The notes under the pieces were generated by a model, which worked only from the letters and a program-made list of their open reading frames with translations, did not search any database and was not told where the DNA came from. The translations under genes and the position numbers were made by a program. From Lachnospira sp. (GTDB taxonomy: Bacteria; Bacillota; Clostridia; Lachnospirales; Lachnospiraceae): a DNA stretch of 64,000 nt. The first letter of the stretch is position 1. The number at the start of each line of letters is the position of its first letter. Positions 54,636-63,303 of the stretch are shown in pieces. Where the stretch lies: positions 1-64,000 of the forward strand of contig JAGATQ010000015.1 in assembly GCA_017621205.1 (NCBI GenBank), in the 5' to 3' direction.

Positions 54636-55957
54636 CCTTTTTCTTTCCTTTCCCTTGCAATAAAATGAATTGGGGTACCTTTAAACCCAAAGGTATTTCG
54701 TATCTGGTTCTCCAAATAGCGGGTATAAGAAAAATGCATCAGCTTCTTATCATTGATAAATAACACAAAGGTTGGCGGTTTTACAGAAACCTGCGTCATA
54801 TAGTAGATGCGAAGCCGTTTTCCCTTGTCTGACGGAGGCTGCTTCATGGCAACCGCCTCTGATAATATTTCATTTAATACCCCGGTCTGTACCCGGAGCG
54901 AATGATTCTCAATCACATCATCTATCATACCAAACAGCTTAGGAACCCTCTGCCCCGTTTGTGCCGAAATAAATATAATTTCTGCATAATTCATAAAGGA
55001 AAGTGTCTGCCTTACCTTATCCGTAAACTGATAAATGGTCTTATCGTTCTTCTCTAACAAATCCCATTTGTTCACTGCAACAATCATGCCCTTACCCCGC
55101 TCGTGGGCAATTCCGGCAATCTTAGCATCCTGTTCTGTCACACCCTCTGTAGCATCAATCAATAATACTACAATATCTGCCCGTTCCACAGCACTGACAG
55201 TACGGATAATACTATAGCGTTCCAATTCTTCCTTTATTTTATTCTTTCGCCTAAGTCCTGCCGTATCAATGAAAATATACTCTTTCCCATCATAGGTCAC
55301 CTGCGTATCAATCGCATCCCGCGTTGTGCCTGCAATATCCGAGACAATACAACGGTTCTCTCCAAGCATCTTGTTAATCAGGGAAGATTTACCCACATTC
55401 GGTTTGCCAATAATCGCAATCTTAGGAATCTCTGATTCCTCCTCCTCAAAGGCTGCCTTATCAAAATGGCTGACAACCTCCTCCAGCATATCACCAAAGC
55501 CCAGCTTGGAGGAACTTGATATCGGCATCGGGTCACCTAAGCCCAGATTATAAAATTCATAGACGTCTGCCATCTGCTTATCAAAATTATCCACCTTATT
55601 CACCACAAGCACCACCGGCTTATGGGAACGACGGAGCATATCAGCGACCTTACTGTCTGCGTCTAAAAGTCCCTGTCTGACATCCACCAGAAATATAATT
55701 ACATCCGCAGTCGCAATCGCAATTTCAGCCTGCTCCCTCATGTGGCTTAACATCAAATCACTGGTATCCGGCTCTATACCACCGGTATCAATTAGAGTAA
55801 AGCTTCCATTTAACCATGAAATATCCGCATAAATACGGTCTCTTGTCACCCCCGGTGTATCCTTCACAATTGATATTTTCCTGCCTGCCAATGCGTTAAA
55901 TAATGTGGACTTTCCAACATTCGGACGACCAACAATGGCAACAATTGGTTTACTCAT
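54632..55957 (-). CDS. der: Ribosome biogenesis GTPase Der
   Basis: An essential GTPase with two tandem G domains for 50S assembly. The first has [25 protein letters not shown] and NKVDN; the second has [26 protein letters not shown] and NKWD. A KH-like C-terminal domain includes [11 protein letters not shown]. The start at 55957 follows GGAGG; the reading to 55993 is not needed for the family. At 441 residues it is normal. It heads the der-plsY-gpsA operon. Confidence 0.97.
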   Translation of the reverse strand: MSKPIVAIVGRPNVGKSTLFNALAGRKISIVKDTPGVTRDRIYADISWLNGSFTLIDTGGIEPDTSDLMLSHMREQAEIAIATADVIIFLVDVRQGLLDADSKVADMLRRSHKPVVLVVNKVDNFDKQMADVYEFYNLGLGDPMPISSSSKLGFGDMLEEVVSHFDKAAFEEEESEIPKIAIIGKPNVGKSSLINKMLGENRCIVSDIAGTTRDAIDTQVTYDGKEYIFIDTAGLRRKNKIKEELERYSIIRTVSAVERADIVVLLIDATEGVTEQDAKIAGIAHERGKGMIVAVNKWDLLEKNDKTIYQFTDKVRQTLSFMNYAEIIFISAQTGQRVPKLFGMIDDVIENHSLRVQTGVLNEILSEAVAMKQPPSDKGKRLRIYYMTQVSVKPPTFVLFINDKKLMHFSYTRYLENQIRNTFGFKGTPIHFIARERKEKG

Positions 55958-56031
55958 CTTCCTTCCTCCAGATATTTCCTTTAAACACTCCATTTAGTAT
56001 AAAGGTACTTGGTTAAATTTGCAAGCATCTT

Positions 56032-56883
56032 TTACAGCATCAAAAAACCAGCCAGATTCCCCCGTAACCCCTTACTTGCCCGATGGGAAAATAACAGCTT
56101 CTCATTACAGCAGGTACAAATATCCGTAATGTCAAGCTTGTCTTTTCTAATTCCGGCAGAAAGCAGAACCAGCTCATTGGCCTTCCACAAATCAAGCTGG
56201 AATTTATCATTCTCCTTCTTGTCAAATATCAGTTCACATTCTTCCTCTGTAAAACAGGAAGCAAATTCTTCATAGACATCCCTGCTTACCTCATAACAGT
56301 CTCTGCAGATTCCCGGCCCCACCGCTGCAATGATATCCTCCGGTTTCGAGCCAAACTCCTGATTCATTTTCTGAACCGTTTTTTCTCCCATACGGTTTAC
56401 CGTGCCACGCCAGCCGGAATGGGACAAACCAATGGCTCGCTGTACCGGGTCATAAAAAAACAGAGGAATGCAGTCCGCATAAAAGGTCACCAGACAAACC
56501 CCCTCGTCATTGGTAACCAGCCCGTCCACATCCGCATAACCAAGCTTCCTGATTATGCCTTTTCCCCTGTCCGCTACTGTCACTCTTCGCACTGTCGTAT
56601 GATGCTGCTGGTCAGACCCTACCATCTGCTCCGGCTTCACTCCGATAGCCTCCCCAATGCGACGGAAATTCTCCCTCACATTCTCCTCTTCATCTCCCCT
56701 TGAAAAGCTTAAGTTCATGGAGGATAAATGTCCTTCACTTACCCCTCCAAGCCTGGTCGAAAAACCATGTACCACCCCTGCCCTTAAAAGCTTCGAAAAA
56801 GTTAAAAAGGGAACCTCCCCTTTTTGTTGCACAATGATACTTTCATTGGAATTACTAATATGAAAATCCTGTTTTGTTAACAT
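56032..56883 (-). CDS. pgeF: Peptidoglycan editing factor PgeF (YfiH/laccase-domain family)
   Basis: A 283-residue copper/zinc-site protein of the YfiH family, which hydrolyses an L-serine-containing side product in peptidoglycan precursors and has been called polyphenol oxidase. The family signature HSGWRGTVNRM near residue 155 is present, with DQQHHTTVRRV, CLVTFYADCIPLFF and GPGICRDCYEV; His and Cys ligands are visible. AGGGG precedes the ATG. It follows yraN by 9 bases. Length is normal, with no signal peptide. Confidence 0.91.
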   Translation of the reverse strand: MLTKQDFHISNSNESIIVQQKGEVPFLTFSKLLRAGVVHGFSTRLGGVSEGHLSSMNLSFSRGDEEENVRENFRRIGEAIGVKPEQMVGSDQQHHTTVRRVTVADRGKGIIRKLGYADVDGLVTNDEGVCLVTFYADCIPLFFYDPVQRAIGLSHSGWRGTVNRMGEKTVQKMNQEFGSKPEDIIAAVGPGICRDCYEVSRDVYEEFASCFTEEECELIFDKKENDKFQLDLWKANELVLLSAGIRKDKLDITDICTCCNEKLLFSHRASKGLRGNLAGFLML

Positions 56884-56892
56884 TGTTATCCC

Positions 56893-57234
56893 CTATCCTT
56901 GAAATTCAAATGCATTTTCAACATGACGTATAGATTCATCCTTATAAACCGCAATCACATCAAAACGACAGTTAAGCTTTCTGATTATGGCATTATGGGA
57001 AAAAATATACATAGCCGCCCGGCTGATACGCTGCTGTTTTCCCCAATCCACCGCCTGAAGAGGGTCGCCATATCTATCGCTAGAACGGTATTTTACCTCG
57101 CAAAAGACAATATAGTTATCCTTTTTTGCTATAATATCAATCTCACCATAAGGGGTATATCTGTTCCGGTCAACAATCTGATACCCCTCTCGAATCAGAT
57201 AATCCACAGCAAGCTGTTCATACTTCGCTCCCAC
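56893..57234 (-). CDS. UPF0102/YraN family nuclease-like protein
   Basis: A PD-(D/E)xK-fold protein of the YraN (UPF0102) family: GAKYEQLAVDYLIREGYQIVDRNRYTPYGEIDIIAKKDNYIVFCEVKYRSSDRYGDPLQAV, with the nuclease-like Glu-Asp-Glu-Lys residues present. The function is unknown. The coordinate given uses a GTG at 57234, but that codon has no good ribosome site. In-frame sequence upstream encodes KQNNRK, which resembles the family's usual N-terminus, and an AGGAGG site lies 8 bases before an ATA at 57261. Initiation at that rare codon is possible. A foldback element begins 24 bases beyond the ATA. Confidence 0.88.
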   Translation of the reverse strand: MGAKYEQLAVDYLIREGYQIVDRNRYTPYGEIDIIAKKDNYIVFCEVKYRSSDRYGDPLQAVDWGKQQRISRAAMYIFSHNAIIRKLNCRFDVIAVYKDESIRHVENAFEFQG

Positions 57235-57284
57235 CTTCCGGTTATTCTGTTTTCCTACTATAACCCTCTCCTCCTTTATCTTAA

Positions 57285-57434
57285 TAGGTAATTGTAAAAC
57301 TCGTATTCATCAGCCAGATAGTCATAATAGTATATAAATTTACGCCTTTGTACTGAGCGTAGCGAAGACAACGAAGTAAATTTATATACTATTATGACCA
57401 TCGTATGAGTAATGCCTAATTTTACAAATACCTA
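57285..57434. repeat. Foldback element, family B, copy 3 (inverted orientation)
   Basis: A 150-base imperfect palindrome. GTCATAATAGTATATAAATT pairs with AATTTATATACTATTATGAC, and outer arms TAGGTAATTGTAAAA and TTTTACAAATACCTA pair with one mismatch. The cap hairpin is weaker than in other copies. Orientation is reversed relative to copies 1 and 2. It ends within the stop codon of the FlhB-like gene (57432-57434), showing how closely it abuts the gene. Confidence 0.85.
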
Positions 57435-57716
57435 ATTCCGCCCTATCTTCCCCTTGATACGGTCCATATCATCCACAAATACAAGAATCTCCGCAACAAC
57501 TCCATAAAGCTCCTCCGGAATATAGTCGCCGATATCCAGCTTCACCAGAGTCTTCGCCAGGCGGGAATCCTCATAAAGCGGCACATCACTCTCCTCTGCC
57601 TTGGCAATAATATTTTCCGCTACATACCCCTTACCGGAAGCGACAATCTTGGGGGCTCCCTCAGATGGCTCATAGGATAGGGCGACAGCAGTTCGTTTTT
57701 TTCTTTCCTCTTCCAT
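57432..57716 (-). CDS. FlhB C-terminal-like protein (YlqH-type)
   Basis: A 94-residue protein matching only the cytoplasmic C-terminal domain of the flagellar export switch FlhB: RTAVALSYEPSEGAPKIVASGKGYVAENIIAKAEESDVPLYEDSRLAKTLVKLDIGDYIPEELYGVVAEIL. The autocleavage motif NPTH of FlhB is missing (KKRTAVAL at that position), and there are no membrane segments. It is the YlqH-like protein that can partly replace the FlhB domain in Bacillus. It lies 11 bases after the FliK-like gene in the rbgA-rnhB cluster. A possible role in export is inferred. Confidence 0.9.
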   Translation of the reverse strand: MEEERKKRTAVALSYEPSEGAPKIVASGKGYVAENIIAKAEESDVPLYEDSRLAKTLVKLDIGDYIPEELYGVVAEILVFVDDMDRIKGKIGRN

Positions 57717-57727
57717 AAAAACACCCC

Positions 57728-59611
57728 CTACGCTCTCATATCAAAGGTATACCGCTTAATCTGCTGGTTGCTTGGAATATCCTTAGCAAGAAAATCCTCT
57801 ACAATATCCTCAACCATTTCTTTCTTGTCAGTTCTTCTCACTACCTCGGTGCTAAGGGTCAGATTCAAGCCTGCAATCTGCTCCTTAAGCTGCTCAATAT
57901 GGTTCTTTACCGTTGATACCGAGCGGTTATCCTCCAAATAAAACCGTGCCATGACCTGTGTGCCATTAAGCTGGACATGGACATCCGTAGAGCCAAGATG
58001 ATCCATATCAAGATGAAGAAGCACGCTGACGTTCTTCTTATCCTTAGACAAGCTTTTTTTATTGGTATAAACGTACAGTTCACTGTTGGCATCCTGATTC
58101 GTCAATTGTAGTGGAATCTGGGCATAGGTATATTTCTCATTTAAATCCTGAATAAATTTCAGATTATCATACATATTCTGTGCCTGTTCCCCCATCTGCT
58201 GTCCACCGGCAGAAGAAGAAAAGCTCATCGCTGCATCTGCCAGCTTTGATGTCTGCTCCGACATCCGTTCGAACAGTTGATGAAGCTTATCCGGCTCTTT
58301 CAGCTGTTCTGGTGTCAGCTTCCATTGGTGGTCAATCACACTTTCAATCAATACCTGATATTCCTTGGAAGCAAAGAAATGTTTAATTGTCTCCGGACTC
58401 AGCTCAGAATTATTCGATACATAGTCATGAATGGAACGGAACAAATCCTCTGCAGTATTTTTAGGATCAAGCATCATCTTGATAGCATCCTCATTGATGC
58501 CGAGAGACTTTAACTGCTCTGCAAATGCATTCTGAATCTCACTGGTAAAGACATTCCTGCCGGAAAGATTAAACTGTCCTTCCCGAAACGCCTCTAACAA
58601 AGCCTCCTGACTCATATCCGGATACTGCATTTTTAATTCATTTAAAAAGCTGTCAGACACAACCAGATTGCCTTGCGGGTCCAGCAGTGGCGTTCCTGCC
58701 TCCGTTATTACAAGACTTCCCTTAGGAAAAGCATTACCCTGCGCATCTACAATTGGTTTCCCCGCCGCATCAAGCTCCGGCTGTGCTGCATTCTTATAAA
58801 AATCCGCTACCTCATTGTCCTCCATAAAAAAGGCTTCCTGAAGTGTTGTGACCGGTAACGCACTCTTTAACTGTGTCGTTGTAAAGGTATCTACTATCAT
58901 CTGATTAAACTGAAGCACCCTTCCCGCCGAATTATCCCCGGAGGACAACTCCTCATATGCAGCAGTAATACTATTCATTACCCCATCCATCTGGCTTGCA
59001 AGCTGGTTGGTATGGTTCTGATATTGACCAAGCTGGTTTAAGTTCCCTTCCGTAACCGGAAGACCAATGCGAACCATCGTTACAATATCCTTAATGGATG
59101 CATTCGGATGATTGAGCGAATGCTGCAAAATCTTCATAATGGAATTCCGGTCAATCGGCAGGCTGGCATCCATCAGCTCCTTCACTACCGCCATATTTTT
59201 CTCATTGAGCTGCAACCCTGCAGACTGTAAAGACTTCTCAATAGTCTGGTTCTGGGGGCTAAACTTCTCATCCAAAAGAGGACGTATCGTAATCCTCTCG
59301 CCATCATTTTCCTTTACTTCAAAATAAAGATTATTGCCAATATTAATTGGTACCGGCTCTAACAATGCCGCCGTAAGCACCTGTCCATTGCCAAGGGAAA
59401 CGGTGACCGTTCTCCCTGTCATATTCGTTATTTCTCCCTTAAACACATCTCCCTTTTCGAGTTGGGAAATATTAACCTCTTTGTTCGGGCCATTGCTCTG
59501 CAAGGCACGGGAAGCCATAAGACTTTTGGAATAGCTTGAATTAGCGGCACTCCGGCTTTGGGAATTGCTCTTAGCTGCTGTCGCCGCCGTTGCGGTTGTA
59601 ATAATCTCCAT
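57728..59611 (-). CDS. FliK-like/YlqG-type protein
   Basis: A 627-residue protein with a Ser/Ala/Thr-rich N-terminus and a long helical middle. The C-terminal 120 residues (VSVLLHLDMDHLGSTDVHVQLNGTQVMARFYLEDNRSVSTVKNHIEQLKEQIAGLNLTLSTEV) are like the C-terminal domain of flagellar hook-length protein FliK. The middle contains repeated EAL/EEL helices and a beta segment near residues 285-325. The neighbouring FlhB-like gene supports a flagellar-export connection, as FliK contacts the FlhB C-terminus. There is no signal peptide or membrane segment. It corresponds to YlqG, by position, in Bacillus. Confidence 0.75.
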   Translation of the reverse strand: MEIITTATAATAAKSNSQSRSAANSSYSKSLMASRALQSNGPNKEVNISQLEKGDVFKGEITNMTGRTVTVSLGNGQVLTAALLEPVPINIGNNLYFEVKENDGERITIRPLLDEKFSPQNQTIEKSLQSAGLQLNEKNMAVVKELMDASLPIDRNSIMKILQHSLNHPNASIKDIVTMVRIGLPVTEGNLNQLGQYQNHTNQLASQMDGVMNSITAAYEELSSGDNSAGRVLQFNQMIVDTFTTTQLKSALPVTTLQEAFFMEDNEVADFYKNAAQPELDAAGKPIVDAQGNAFPKGSLVITEAGTPLLDPQGNLVVSDSFLNELKMQYPDMSQEALLEAFREGQFNLSGRNVFTSEIQNAFAEQLKSLGINEDAIKMMLDPKNTAEDLFRSIHDYVSNNSELSPETIKHFFASKEYQVLIESVIDHQWKLTPEQLKEPDKLHQLFERMSEQTSKLADAAMSFSSSAGGQQMGEQAQNMYDNLKFIQDLNEKYTYAQIPLQLTNQDANSELYVYTNKKSLSKDKKNVSVLLHLDMDHLGSTDVHVQLNGTQVMARFYLEDNRSVSTVKNHIEQLKEQIAGLNLTLSTEVVRRTDKKEMVEDIVEDFLAKDIPSNQQIKRYTFDMRA

Positions 59612-59638
59612 GAAATGACCTCCTTTTATTTAACCAAT

Positions 59639-60400
59639 CTAACTATCTACAAACTTCTTTATAAAAGACATGCGGTGAATCGGGCAGGGACCTAATGTCT
59701 GAATTGCTTTTATATGCTTTGCCGAGCCATATCCCTTGTTGGATGCGAAATCATATCCCGGATACAATTTATCATATTCCTCCATCATATGGTCTCTGGT
59801 AACCTTGGCTACAATACTCGCTGCTGCAATGGAAATTGACTTAGCATCTCCTTTGATAATCGGTATCTGACGAATGGAAACCTCTGGTATGGTAACCGCA
59901 TCATTCAGCAGTAAATCCGGCGCTGGGTCAAGCCCCACAATCGACTGACGCATAGCCTCATAGGTTGCCTGCAATATATTAATCTCATCAATCACAGTAT
60001 GCTCCACCAGCCCGATTTTATAAGCGATGGCACACTGCTTAATCTCCTCACAAAGCTGTTCCCGCTTCTTTTCCGACAACTTTTTAGAGTCATTGATATA
60101 AAGCAAATCACATTCCTTGGGCAAAATTACCGCACAGGTCACCACAGGTCCCGCTAATGGGCCACGCCCAACCTCATCAATACCCGCAATATAGGAATAA
60201 TCTGCGTATTTCCTTTCATACTGCTTCATATTCTCCATGCGTTCCCGCTCTTTAGCAAGAGCCATAAGTTTTTTTTCTGCCGAGGAGATAAGCTTTTGTA
60301 CACCAGCACGCTCATCCTCCCGATACTCCTTTATCAAGGCAGTAAGTACTGTCTCCTCCTCTGTTTGAAATCGTTCTTTTATCTGACTAATCGCTTCCAT
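59639..60400 (-). CDS. rnhB: Ribonuclease HII
   Basis: Removes ribonucleotides misincorporated in DNA. The 253-residue protein has the motif YIAGIDEVGRGPLAGPVV (catalytic Asp-Glu), INDSKKLSEKKR, and further acidic residues in LLNDAVTIPE and DHMMEEYDKLYPGYDFASNKGYGSAKH. An N-terminal helical extension of about 70 residues precedes the core, as in Bacillus-type enzymes. The ribosome site is poor. The gene follows the larger signal peptidase by 12 bases and sits with rbgA as in Bacillus. Confidence 0.95.
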   Translation of the reverse strand: MEAISQIKERFQTEEETVLTALIKEYREDERAGVQKLISSAEKKLMALAKERERMENMKQYERKYADYSYIAGIDEVGRGPLAGPVVTCAVILPKECDLLYINDSKKLSEKKREQLCEEIKQCAIAYKIGLVEHTVIDEINILQATYEAMRQSIVGLDPAPDLLLNDAVTIPEVSIRQIPIIKGDAKSISIAAASIVAKVTRDHMMEEYDKLYPGYDFASNKGYGSAKHIKAIQTLGPCPIHRMSFIKKFVDS

Positions 60401-60412
60401 ACGCTCACTCTC

Positions 60413-61837
60413 TTATTTTACAACACCTATATCTTTAATGGGCCAGATACGAAAGACAACCTTACCGATAAACTGGTCCTTGGTCACATTACCTATCTCA
60501 TAATCCCTGCTGTCCTTACTATTATTCCGGTTATCTCCCATCACAAAATACTCATTTTCGCCAAGAGTTACAGAGGAATCCTCAAGACGGTAATAGTTAT
60601 CCTTGGTAATACTCTCCTTTCCATACACATCATCCGAAAGCATCTGTCCATCAACGTAAACAAAGCCCTCCTTAATCGAAACCGTTTCTCCCGGCAAACC
60701 GATAATCCGCTTGACAAAGGTAGTCGTATCGGACTCCGGAAATACCACAATATCATAACGCTCTGGCTCATGATTACGATAAGTCAGCTTATCAATAATC
60801 AACTGTTGTCCATTTACTAAGGTGTCATTCATCGAATCACCACTGACCTCCGTTTTCTGTCCTACATATTTTACAATCACTATCGCTAATACAAGGGCAA
60901 TCAACACACATACACAAAGTGTTACAATCTCCTTCATGATTCCGGTAGCGGTAACGGCGTCCCTTTGCTTTAAGATAACGGCATCCTCCTTGGGAGGTGT
61001 ACTCCCCTTCCCAGTCTGTTTCCCCTTTGTCGCTGTGTTAGCCGATGCATTGTTTTGTACTGCCATCGATGCTTGTCTGGCAAGTTCCATCCGGCTTAAT
61101 ACCTTAGGCTGCTCTGGCTCTTTGGGTTTATCTTCCGCCTTAGGAAGCTCTCCGCTCTGTGCCAGCTTAGCAAGCTCCAAACGGCTATATACCTTGGGAC
61201 GTACTGGTTCCGGCTCTTTGACAATAGCGATGCCATTCTCATCCAATGCACCCTTTTTCTCTAAATTACGGGTAACATCTGCAATGGTTTTTACGGAAGT
61301 ATCCTCTTCTACCTCACCAAAAATCGCCTGCTGAATCCGAAGCTCATCCTCAGAAAGCCCACTCTCCTCTCGAAGAATGGTATCCGAAGCCATTGCTTGT
61401 TCCCCTGTCTCTTCCGGTTTCTCCATATCCTCTTCTCTTGATATCTCATCCTCAGGAATCAGACTGGATAAATAGTCAAGATTCAATCCATTGGCACTTG
61501 CCTGATAGCCGATGGCATCGTCACTTTCAACAGTCTCAACCACATCCGGCTCCGGGGCAACTCCATCATAATCCAATCTGACATTCTCCTGTGCCTGCGT
61601 GGTAAGCTTGGTTTCTGCACCATATTTCTCACCGGAACGTCCATAATAAATGGTTGCCTTCTCCCGTACTTTGTTAAGCTCCTCCACCGATTTCATCGGA
61701 GTGGGAATCTCTCCATCCTCACGGAAATAAGTAATCATTCCCTCGTACATATTATGTTTTTGATTTAACTCATCCAAGGTTTTAATCCGGAATGCCGGAT
61801 CATGGATTGTCTTATTTCCACCTGTCTGTTCTGCCAT
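60413..61837 (-). CDS. lepB: Signal peptidase I with long cytoplasmic N-terminal extension
   Basis: A 474-residue signal peptidase. The catalytic domain is the last 150 residues: membrane anchor MKEIVTLCVCVLIALVLAIVIVKYVG near residue 310, catalytic Ser in VSGDSMNDTLVNGQ, catalytic Lys in FVKRIIGLPGETV, and GDNRNNSKDSRDY. The first 300 residues are low-complexity, acidic and Pro/Lys rich, and would be cytoplasmic. They contain a duplicated pattern (RPKVYSRLELAKLAQSGELPK and QPKVLSRMELARQASMAVQN). The start at 61837 follows GGGGTGA and avoids overlap with rbgA. Usual SPase I proteins are 170-200 residues. It cleaves signal peptides at the outer membrane face. Confidence 0.9.
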   Translation of the reverse strand: MAEQTGGNKTIHDPAFRIKTLDELNQKHNMYEGMITYFREDGEIPTPMKSVEELNKVREKATIYYGRSGEKYGAETKLTTQAQENVRLDYDGVAPEPDVVETVESDDAIGYQASANGLNLDYLSSLIPEDEISREEDMEKPEETGEQAMASDTILREESGLSEDELRIQQAIFGEVEEDTSVKTIADVTRNLEKKGALDENGIAIVKEPEPVRPKVYSRLELAKLAQSGELPKAEDKPKEPEQPKVLSRMELARQASMAVQNNASANTATKGKQTGKGSTPPKEDAVILKQRDAVTATGIMKEIVTLCVCVLIALVLAIVIVKYVGQKTEVSGDSMNDTLVNGQQLIIDKLTYRNHEPERYDIVVFPESDTTTFVKRIIGLPGETVSIKEGFVYVDGQMLSDDVYGKESITKDNYYRLEDSSVTLGENEYFVMGDNRNNSKDSRDYEIGNVTKDQFIGKVVFRIWPIKDIGVVK

Positions 61838-61856
61838 TCTTTCACCCCAATGCTGA

Positions 61857-62699
61857 TTATTCACAATATTCCAATGTAATTCTTCCAAGCTTTCCACTAC
61901 GGTAATCATCAAGCAATACATCCGCTGCTTTCACAATATCAAGCTCTGCCCCTTTCTTAACACAGTTTCGTACCTTGGCTATCTGTGTCAGAATATCAAT
62001 GGGCTTTGCCTGCTCTGTAACAATATACCGCTCATACAATGTACCTTCATAATGCTCTTTTAGAATCGTAATAAGCGATACTGCAAGCTCTTCCGAAATC
62101 AAAATCTCATCATTAACCGAGCCAATTAATGCTAAATGCATCCCAACCGTTTCATCTTCAAACTTCGGCCACAGAATTCCCGGTGTATCCAGCAATTCAA
62201 TATTTTTGTTAAGCTTAATCCATTGTTTTCCCTTGGTTACTCCCGGTTTGTTCCCAGTCTTGGTGCATGCTTTCCCGACCAGGGAATTGATAAAGGTTGA
62301 CTTTCCAACATTGGGAATCCCTGCTATCATAGCACGGATGGGACGGTTCTTAATTCCACGTCTTTTATCCCGCTCAAGCTTCTCTTTACATGCCTCCATA
62401 ACAATATTCTGAATGGACTTTACACCGGTTCCCCTCTGGGAGTTCACCTGTGCAACAAAGAATCCCTGCTCCTCAAAAAAAGTCTGCCACTGATTGGTAT
62501 ATCGGCTATCTGCCAAATCTACTTTATTGAGTAGAATTAATCTCGCCTTGTTCTGTGCGAGCTGGTCAATATCGGGATTCCGGCTGCTCAAAGGAATTCT
62601 TGCATCCACTAACTCAATTACAATATCAATCAGCTTGATATTTTCCTGCATCATACGCTTTGCCTTTGTCATATGTCCCGGATACCATTGTATATTCAT
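61857..62699 (-). CDS. rbgA: Ribosome biogenesis GTPase RbgA (YlqF)
   Basis: A circularly permuted GTPase for late 50S assembly. The permuted order is visible: NKVDLAD (G4) near residue 60, then GIPNVGKSTFINSL (G1), then the DTPGILWPKFED (G3) segment. The N-terminal NIQWYPGHMTKAKRMMQENIKLIDIVIELVDARIPLSSRNPDI is diagnostic. The C-terminal domain of about 80 residues contacts rRNA. GAGGT precedes the start. It lies between two signal peptidase genes and 22 bases after lepB, as in many Firmicutes. Confidence 0.96.
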   Translation of the reverse strand: MNIQWYPGHMTKAKRMMQENIKLIDIVIELVDARIPLSSRNPDIDQLAQNKARLILLNKVDLADSRYTNQWQTFFEEQGFFVAQVNSQRGTGVKSIQNIVMEACKEKLERDKRRGIKNRPIRAMIAGIPNVGKSTFINSLVGKACTKTGNKPGVTKGKQWIKLNKNIELLDTPGILWPKFEDETVGMHLALIGSVNDEILISEELAVSLITILKEHYEGTLYERYIVTEQAKPIDILTQIAKVRNCVKKGAELDIVKAADVLLDDYRSGKLGRITLEYCE

Positions 62700-62721
62700 A
62701 GTTACCTCACTATCCTAATAA

Positions 62722-63285
62722 TTATTTTATCTTGTGGAATTGATATCCACTCCGCTTCGCAATAATCTTCCCCTCAATGTCTTCCTTGGATATTGCACCG
62801 ACATTGGTAAAACGGGAATCCTCGCTGTTATTGCAGTTGTCTCCAATCATAAAATACTCGTCCTCACTGAGGGTAAATTCCTCCGCTGCAATGCCCGGCG
62901 ACAATATCAAATCGTCAAAGGGAACATCACCAAGCTGCTCTCCATCAATATAAATACTTCCATCCTTAATCTGTATCGTTTCCTTAGGCAGACCGATAAT
63001 CCTCTTAATATACTCATGCTCCGTTTCCGACTTTGTAACCTTAAACTTAACGATATCATATCGCTTAGGTTTCTTTATAAAATAGCTGCTTCTGGATAAC
63101 ACCACCTGATTCCCATCCTCCAAAACAGGAGACATGGAATCCCCGACCACATTAGTCGTCTGAAAAAAGAAATATACAAAACAAAATGCCAGAACTAATG
63201 CAAGCAGAATCGTGATGGCATAATTCACAACCTGATACAGGATTCTGGATTTGCGCTCTCTTCTGAAATCTAAATACATACTCAT
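62722..63285 (-). CDS. lepB: Signal peptidase I
   Basis: A 187-residue, normal-length signal peptidase. One N-terminal membrane anchor (VNYAITILLALVLAFCFVYFFF) precedes the catalytic Ser in VVGDSMSPVLEDGNQVV, Lys in YIKRIIGLPKETIQIKDGSIYIDGEQLG and GDNCNNSEDSR. It removes signal peptides outside the membrane. A second gene of this type lies beyond rbgA (60413-61837) but with a long N-terminal extension, so the two are not simple duplicates. AAGG precedes the start by 8 bases. Confidence 0.95.
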   Translation of the reverse strand: MSMYLDFRRERKSRILYQVVNYAITILLALVLAFCFVYFFFQTTNVVGDSMSPVLEDGNQVVLSRSSYFIKKPKRYDIVKFKVTKSETEHEYIKRIIGLPKETIQIKDGSIYIDGEQLGDVPFDDLILSPGIAAEEFTLSEDEYFMIGDNCNNSEDSRFTNVGAISKEDIEGKIIAKRSGYQFHKIK

Positions 63286-63303
63286 ATGGTAATCCTTGCC
63301 TTT

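Noticed and set aside
13716-57434. CRISPR-like repeated sequences
   Set aside because: Copies are single, far apart, palindromic and of 145-325 bases, with no spacer pattern or cas genes.
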